From NCBI GenBank assembly GCA_017441585.1, contig JAFRWW010000065.1, forward strand, positions 38,035 through 102,034: DNA of 64,000 nucleotides, given 5' to 3'. This DNA comes from Lachnospiraceae bacterium (GTDB lineage: Bacteria > Bacillota > Clostridia > Lachnospirales > Lachnospiraceae). The notes beneath the pieces are model-generated. The model did not search any database, was not told the DNA's origin, and saw only the letters and a program-made list of their open reading frames with translations. This document shows, one piece after another, positions 58,671 to 64,000 of the stretch; within the stretch, counting starts at the first letter, position 1; every line of letters begins with the position of its first letter. A program made the translations under genes and the position numbers.

Positions 58671-58701
58671 AAAAAAATCCCCTCCGGATCATCCGGAGGG
58701 G
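58671..58701 (-). terminator. Intrinsic terminator of the MBG-repeat gene
   Basis: A perfect 11-bp stem CCCCTCCGGAT / ATCCGGAGGGG (58679-58701, 1-base loop) is followed on minus by seven T (58671-58677). Confidence 0.92.
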
Positions 58702-58712
58702 AGGAAACAAAC

Positions 58713-58756
58713 ACTTGACTTTACTTTACTTGACTTAAATCAACCTTACTTGACTT
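58713..58756. repeat. Three short AAGTCAAGT repeats
   Basis: ACTTGACTT (plus strand) occurs at 58713-58721, 58728-58736 and 58748-58756, between the stop codon of the MBG gene and its terminator. No function is evident. Confidence 0.6.
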
Positions 58757-58760
58757 AGCT

Positions 58761-61700
58761 TTACTTCACCTTAACCTTTGCCCTGTAGGTCTTTGACCTC
58801 ATGCTTGTCTTATTCTTCTTTACGATGACCTTACCGTTAAGGATGTAGGTGATGGGCATGCTTCCTTTGCCGCTGCCCTCGGCCTTGCCTATGCTTAAGG
58901 TTCCGTCGCTGTTGACCTTCGCGTATACGGTGACCTTACCCTTTGTCACGGTCTGGGTCTTGCCATATGTTATGGCAGTGCCGCCTACCATCCATACGCC
59001 GGATATAAATCTGGCGCTTCTATTCTTCCTGGGATTGATCTCGCTCTTAAGCACAGGTGCGCTGGTTATGGTGATCACTCCACCGTTTTCTGCAAAGCCC
59101 ACGTCGCTTATCTTATTCTCGCTGACCGCCTTTGCTCCTACCTCAGCTTCCTTGACGGGAGTGGTGAGGGCCGCTTTCCTCAGACCCTTTTTATTGAGTG
59201 CCAGATCCACCACATCGATTATGAGCCTCTTCCTGCCGTCCGCGCTCACAAGTATCATCTCATATGTGCTCCTGCCTTTAAGTTTCTTCACATCCAGCAC
59301 ATATCCATAATCCTTGAGCTTCAGGGACTTGGCTACCTTCCTGTAGTCACGCTTGTTGGCGAAATTATCCACTATGGTGAACTTATCGGTGAGGATCATC
59401 CTGGTGCCGGTGTTCATGGTCAGGAAATTATCTCCGTCCTTGAGATTCTTCACATCGAAGCTCACATGGGTGATCCTGCCCTTAGCCACGGTATAGTTCA
59501 TGCTCACGGTATCATAAGGAGTCTGATATATTCCGTTTATGGTATCAAAGCCCCTGGAGTTGAGCAGTGCCACCAGCCTGTCTCTGTTCTTATTGCTTGC
59601 AGCCATCTTCCTGTAAGGCTCCAGGACTACTTCAAGCGACTTAAGGACATCATCCAGCTTCTTGACATCGGCGCCATCCATCTTAGCCTTCTGGGGATCC
59701 GTCAGTTCTTCATAAGCTCTCACTGCATCCCTTACGGCCTGCTCATCATATACTTCCACCTTATCGGCTGCGGGCAGGGCCTTGATCATATCCGTGACTG
59801 CCTTGGCTGCCTTGGTGTCGATCACATCCTGTACCCTGTCCATAGCGTCGTTATGGGCATCCGAAAGGGCCTTGATAGCCTGTCCGATCTGCTCATCGGT
59901 GACATTATCATCATCGGCTGCCAGCTGTGCTGCATCTATGGCATCCTTGAGATCCTTTGCAATATCGGCATAATCCTCCTCGCCCTTTATCTCATCGTGA
60001 TATCCTGTCACTTCACCGATATAATCTGTGAGGTTTTCCCTGGTAACAGGCCTTATGACTGCCTCTGTCATGGCAGCATCGCTGTCATTATGGTTGGCAT
60101 CGCCGGCCACCTTATACCATACATAGTAGGTTCCGGAAAGTATGCCGGTGGCGACAGCCTCGGTGTATACGCCGTCTTCAGGCTCTATCTGATTTTCCGA
60201 TACGGCTGCATATACTACCTTTCCGCCAAAGGCTTCGCCCTTTGTCACCAGTTCCTGTGCGGTTGCGTCATAGAAGAGCCCAGCTACAGCCTTGGGTGCC
60301 TTTTCTATACGTGACTCAGCCTTCCTGATGGTAAAGTCTGCGGTCACGGGCTTTTCATTATAGCCTGCGGTGGTGTCGATTATGGCGATGACCGTATAAT
60401 CTCCTGCATTTACGGGAACCGTGGTGGTGTATGAACTGTCGTCAGCTCCTGCCTTCTTATACTTGTATGTTACATTCGCGCCTTCTATGTTTCCTTCCAC
60501 TCTGGGAACCGAAGGATTCTCAGCATAAGTCCAGTCGCTTATGATGACCTTTGCATCCTCATTAAGGTCAGCCTTGACTATGGTGAAGCTCTTCTCCAGT
60601 TCAGCGGGAAGCTCATAGTTATCATTTGAGATGCTTATGACTGTAGCCTTATGGGTGCCCACTGCCGTCGCTGCGCCGGTCACTGTGAGCTCGCATACAT
60701 CTCCCTCTTCCAGGTTTGCTACTTCTACCGTGGGGATCTGGTCCTTGCCGGTATAGATGAACTCCGTGCTGCCCCACTTAAGCTCTGCCGCCTTCTTAGC
60801 AATCTTAAAGGCCTGAGTCAGATCTTCGGGAAGTACATAATTATCTGCCCGCTCGCCTTCGATTCCTTCGATGACTGCTTCATACTCTCCGGCAGCCTTC
60901 TGTGTCCCGCTTATGATCACAGACAGTTCATCGCCTGTTGCCACATTTTCGGGAGCTGCCGCAGGCAGATGCTCCTTGCCGTCATAGGTCAGGGCAAAAC
61001 CTGTCCATGTAAATGCAAGCTGTCTCTTCTCGATGGTGAACTCAGCTGTGGCCACGGCTGAATTATAGCCGTCGGTCTCCTCCACCGTCGCTGCCACATA
61101 ATAGGTTCCTGCATATGCGGGTATGTCGCCGTTTACGGCTGCGCCGTCACCTGTGCCTGTCTTTTCTGTCAGTTCTTCATCCCTGTAATAGACATAGCTT
61201 ACATTGCCTTCTCCGTCATTTCCTTCCACTACAGGTACAGCCGCCTCATCGCCGTAGGTCCAGCCTGCCATGTTTACGGTGAGTGCCGGAGTACCCTTTG
61301 ATATCACAAAGGTCGTCTTTGTGGATGTAGGCAGTACGTAGTTATCATTTGAAAGTGCAATAGCCCACGCCGAATGTTCACCTGCCGCGATGGCGTTTCC
61401 GCTTACCGTCACTTCGCACTCATCAGAGAACTCCAGGTTTGATACCTCGCAGGAAGGGGAATGCTCTTCCCCGTCATATATGACGCTGGTATCCGACCAG
61501 GTAAGTGAAGCCGTCTTGGGCTCTATGACGAAGAGGTCATAAAGTGTCGCGCTGTTATAATTCTCGGTAGCGCCTATGTCTGCCTTTGCCACATATACGC
61601 CGGCTGCTTTAGGCTTGACTGTCGTATAATCGAGCTCGCCATAAGAAGCAGGCTCCGTGCCCTCAGGCAGCAGTGCGTAGCCGAAGGTGACCGTTCCGCC

Positions 61701-64000
61701 GCCTATGTTGTTTTCCAGCACAGGCTCGGGAGCCGTCTCACCGTAGATCCAGTCTGCCATGGCAAACATGGCGGGATTTTCCGACTGGCCTTCATCTGTG
61801 GCCACGTCAGCCTTTTCGATATAGAATACCTTTGATGTTTCTTCAGGCAGCGCATAGTTAGCGTTTGACAGCTTGGTCACTGTAGCGGTATGCTCTCCCA
61901 CTGCCGTGGATGCACCCACTACCGTAAGGGCCATCTCATCGCCCTTTATCAGGTTGTTCACGCTGACTGTAGGCACCTGATCGCTTCCGTCATATACGAA
62001 CCGGGTCTCTCCCCATGCAAGCTCGGCAGCGAGCTTATTGATCCTGAACCTCTGGGTAGTGATGGCAGGCGTCTCATAATTATCTGCAGCTGCTCCGGAA
62101 ACAGTCAGTACAGCCTCATAGTCTCCGGCATCTACAGCTTCGCCGTACACTGTCAGTATGAGCTCATCGCCTTCCACCTTGTTTGTGATCTCTGCCACAG
62201 GCTTCTGGGCCTTGGCATTATAAGTGAGGCTGATATCGCTCCACTCGATCACGGGCATCCTCTTTTCGATGGTGAACTCTGCCACTGCCACATCCGCCTC
62301 GTAACCGTCGGTAGCTGCGGCCGATGCCTGTACAAAATAGGTTCCCGCATATGAAGGTATGCCACCTTCTGCCACAGCGCCCTCAGCCGTGCCTGTCTTG
62401 GCACTCAGGTCTTCATCCGTGTAATAGGTATAGGTTATATCCGCATTTCCTTTATTGCCTTCCACCAAAGGAGCGTTTGCCTCATCGCCATATACCCAGC
62501 CCGTCATGCTGACTGAAAGATCCAGTCCGTCCTTTGATATCGTAAAGTTCTGGTTCCTGGATGCGGGAAGTACATAGTTATCATTTGAAAGCTTGATTGC
62601 TGTGGCTTTATGCTCTCCCACCGTGCTTGCACTGCCGCTGACGGTGACAAAGCACTTATCGCCGTAAACCTTGTTCGCCACCTCACAGGCCGGCACATGC
62701 TCCTTTCCGTCATATACAAACGAAGTGTCGCCCCATTCAAGCTTGGCGGTCCTTGGAGTTATCACAAACGGTGCATAAAGGGTGGCGCCGTAATAGTTCT
62801 CGGTGGCACTGATCTCGGCCTTCACGATATAGATGCCTGCAGCCGAGGGCTTCTTGCTTTCGAATACCAGATCCTCCGGATCTGCCATTCCAATGCCGGA
62901 CTCTGCATAGCTGTAATTCACTGTTCCGCCGCCTATGTTGTTCTCGATCACAGGATCTGCGGCGTCATCGCCATAGATCCAGCCCGGCATGGTGAGCTTA
63001 GCGGGATTATCGCCCTGATCTACGGGGATATCAGCCTTGGCTATGGTAAAGGTTGTCTTTACTGCAGCGGGGAGCTTATAGTTTGAAGCTCCGGCTCCTG
63101 CAAGCGACATGACCATCGCCGTGTGTGTTCCCACTGCGGTAGCATCTCCGATGACAACCGCCTCTACGCTGTCCTCACCCACCAGTCCTGATACGGTGAC
63201 CTCGGGGATCTGGTCCTTTCCGTTATAGGTAAACTCAGTATCTCCCCAGGTAAGGATCACTTCCTTAGGATAAACGGTAAAGTTATACTCAGCCGATGCA
63301 GACTCATAATTGTTATCGCCCTCAAGGGTTGCACGGACTGTATACTTTCCGGCATCAACGGGGACATCCGAAACATAGATGTTGTCCTCCTGTGACTTAT
63401 ACTCTACTGTGGCCTTCCTGCCATCGGGCTCGCCTGTGACCACAGGTGCCTTGGGCTCCTCGCCATAGGTCCAGTCCTCTATGCTGACGCTTATCTGATG
63501 GGTGCCCTTGACTATGTTGTAGTACCGGGACCGGTCCTCATCGGGCAGGAGATAATTACCGACATCCTTTCCTTCCAGCTTGACAAAGGCCGCCTCATAA
63601 AAACCGGCATCGGTAGCTGCACCGGTGAGTACCACCGTCACCTCATCATCCTTTGCTTTATTTTTTACCGTGGCCGTAGGCAGCTGCGGCTGTCCGGTAT
63701 ACTTAAGTGTCAGATCAGACCATGACAGCTCAGCCTTGAGCTTTGCTATCTCTATGTCCTGTACGCAGGCAGGGTCTGTATCATTATGATTTGAATCAGC
63801 CACCACCTTATACCACACATAATAGGTACCGGGGGCGGTTCCTGTGGGGATGGATGTGCTATAAAGGTTATTCGCAGGGGCTGTGGTGGCGTTTTCACCA
63901 AGGGCGTACTGCATTTCGCCACCCTCGGCTTCACCAGTCACATTCACAAGCGCTTTATCTGTTCCGTCGTAAGTCCGGTTATTCGCAGTGACCGTAGCAG
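58761..64000 (-). CDS. Giant MBG-repeat surface protein, C-terminal part (start beyond window)
   Basis: The frame is open to the window edge; a GTG at 63947 is internal, because the reading continues upstream as TANNRTYDGTDKALVNV. At least 1,745 residues are present. Most of it is tandem repeats of about 75-90 residues with W-x-D/TxxYDGK, NYxLP, GWxYGD and AGTYxV patterns, typical of MBG-type bacterial surface repeats. A FIVAR-like helical segment follows (59800-60030), then a unique C-terminal region (about 58761-59620). No LPXTG sorting signal or surface-layer domain is seen. The last 200 residues resemble those of the 989-residue protein at 40713-43682. Likely an extracellular adhesin or wall-associated protein. 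Confidence 0.85.
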   Translation of the reverse strand, partial: ATVTANNRTYDGTDKALVNVTGEAEGGEMQYALGENATTAPANNLYSTSIPTGTAPGTYYVWYKVVADSNHNDTDPACVQDIEIAKLKAELSWSDLTLKYTGQPQLPTATVKNKAKDDEVTVVLTGAATDAGFYEAAFVKLEGKDVGNYLLPDEDRSRYYNIVKGTHQISVSIEDWTYGEEPKAPVVTGEPDGRKATVEYKSQEDNIYVSDVPVDAGKYTVRATLEGDNNYESASAEYNFTVYPKEVILTWGDTEFTYNGKDQIPEVTVSGLVGEDSVEAVVIGDATAVGTHTAMVMSLAGAGASNYKLPAAVKTTFTIAKADIPVDQGDNPAKLTMPGWIYGDDAADPVIENNIGGGTVNYSYAESGIGMADPEDLVFESKKPSAAGIYIVKAEISATENYYGATLYAPFVITPRTAKLEWGDTSFVYDGKEHVPACEVANKVYGDKCFVTVSGSASTVGEHKATAIKLSNDNYVLPASRNQNFTISKDGLDLSVSMTGWVYGDEANAPLVEGNKGNADITYTYYTDEDLSAKTGTAEGAVAEGGIPSYAGTYFVQASAAATDGYEADVAVAEFTIEKRMPVIEWSDISLTYNAKAQKPVAEITNKVEGDELILTVYGEAVDAGDYEAVLTVSGAAADNYETPAITTQRFRINKLAAELAWGETRFVYDGSDQVPTVSVNNLIKGDEMALTVVGASTAVGEHTATVTKLSNANYALPEETSKVFYIEKADVATDEGQSENPAMFAMADWIYGETAPEPVLENNIGGGTVTFGYALLPEGTEPASYGELDYTTVKPKAAGVYVAKADIGATENYNSATLYDLFVIEPKTASLTWSDTSVIYDGEEHSPSCEVSNLEFSDECEVTVSGNAIAAGEHSAWAIALSNDNYVLPTSTKTTFVISKGTPALTVNMAGWTYGDEAAVPVVEGNDGEGNVSYVYYRDEELTEKTGTGDGAAVNGDIPAYAGTYYVAATVEETDGYNSAVATAEFTIEKRQLAFTWTGFALTYDGKEHLPAAAPENVATGDELSVIISGTQKAAGEYEAVIEGIEGERADNYVLPEDLTQAFKIAKKAAELKWGSTEFIYTGKDQIPTVEVANLEEGDVCELTVTGAATAVGTHKATVISISNDNYELPAELEKSFTIVKADLNEDAKVIISDWTYAENPSVPRVEGNIEGANVTYKYKKAGADDSSYTTTVPVNAGDYTVIAIIDTTAGYNEKPVTADFTIRKAESRIEKAPKAVAGLFYDATAQELVTKGEAFGGKVVYAAVSENQIEPEDGVYTEAVATGILSGTYYVWYKVAGDANHNDSDAAMTEAVIRPVTRENLTDYIGEVTGYHDEIKGEEDYADIAKDLKDAIDAAQLAADDDNVTDEQIGQAIKALSDAHNDAMDRVQDVIDTKAAKAVTDMIKALPAADKVEVYDEQAVRDAVRAYEELTDPQKAKMDGADVKKLDDVLKSLEVVLEPYRKMAASNKNRDRLVALLNSRGFDTINGIYQTPYDTVSMNYTVAKGRITHVSFDVKNLKDGDNFLTMNTGTRMILTDKFTIVDNFANKRDYRKVAKSLKLKDYGYVLDVKKLKGRSTYEMILVSADGRKRLIIDVVDLALNKKGLRKAALTTPVKEAEVGAKAVSENKISDVGFAENGGVITITSAPVLKSEINPRKNRSARFISGVWMVGGTAITYGKTQTVTKGKVTVYAKVNSDGTLSIGKAEGSGKGSMPITYILNGKVIVKKNKTSMRSKTYRAKVKVK

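Noticed and set aside
63750..63947. Start codon of the MBG gene at 63947
   Set aside because: The frame stays open to the window edge with typical repeat sequence, so the true start is outside.

Overview
This window looks like a piece of chromosome from a motile, Gram-positive anaerobe of the Clostridia, most likely Lachnospiraceae. The evidence is the clostridial/Bacillus-type fla/che operon order, a def-fmt-rsmB-stp-prkC-rsgA-rpe housekeeping block, a PASTA kinase, and long MBG-repeat surface proteins. No tRNA, rRNA, phage or IS gene is visible. Nearly everything is on the minus strand; only a CgeB-like glycosyltransferase (43826-45010) and folE (55920-56483) are on plus. The genus cannot be fixed from what is visible.

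Positions 1-27945 hold one long fla/che operon read right to left: flgB-flgC-fliE-fliF-fliG-fliH-fliI-fliJ-ylxF-fliK-flgD-(TIGR02530)-flgE-flbD-motA-motB-fliL-fliM-fliY-cheY-fliO-fliP-fliQ-fliR-flhB-flhA-flhF-flhG-PilZ gene-cheB-cheA. cheA runs off the left edge. It encodes rod, MS ring, switch, export gate, ATPase complex, hook, stator and chemotaxis core. A sigma-A-like promoter with a hairpin-rich leader precedes flgB. Between ylxF and fliK lies a 312-bp array of six phased palindromes.

Positions 27965-34261 hold a GT4 glycosyltransferase overlapping topA, an FAD amine-oxidase-like enzyme, a GT2 glycosyltransferase and a DHH phosphoesterase with its own strong promoter. Positions 34299-40695 are the F-type ATP synthase operon (atpB-E-F-A-G-D-C). 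It has no separate atpH; the C-terminal (b-binding) domain of subunit delta appears instead as the N-terminus of the alpha subunit, which is the most striking feature of the window. The operon promoter sits inside the terminator hairpin of the upstream gene.

Positions 40713-43682 encode a 989-residue coiled-coil protein of unknown role. Its last ~235 residues resemble the C-terminus of the giant MBG-repeat protein at the right edge (58761-64000, incomplete). Positions 43826-47533 hold a CgeB-like glycosyltransferase, a radical SAM/SPASM enzyme and a second FAD amine-oxidase-like enzyme, probably for surface glycan or secondary modification. These are fused onto the conserved rpe-rsgA-prkC-stp-rsmB-fmt-def block (47538-55635). 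folE is divergent from def. An AAA-ATPase/PD-(D/E)XK gene (56675-58348) looks like accessory DNA. A dispersed repeat of the TGTCATCCTGAGCGAAGCGAAGGATCTTG type occurs at four loci, one of them in frame inside rsmB and one at the junction where atpH is missing.
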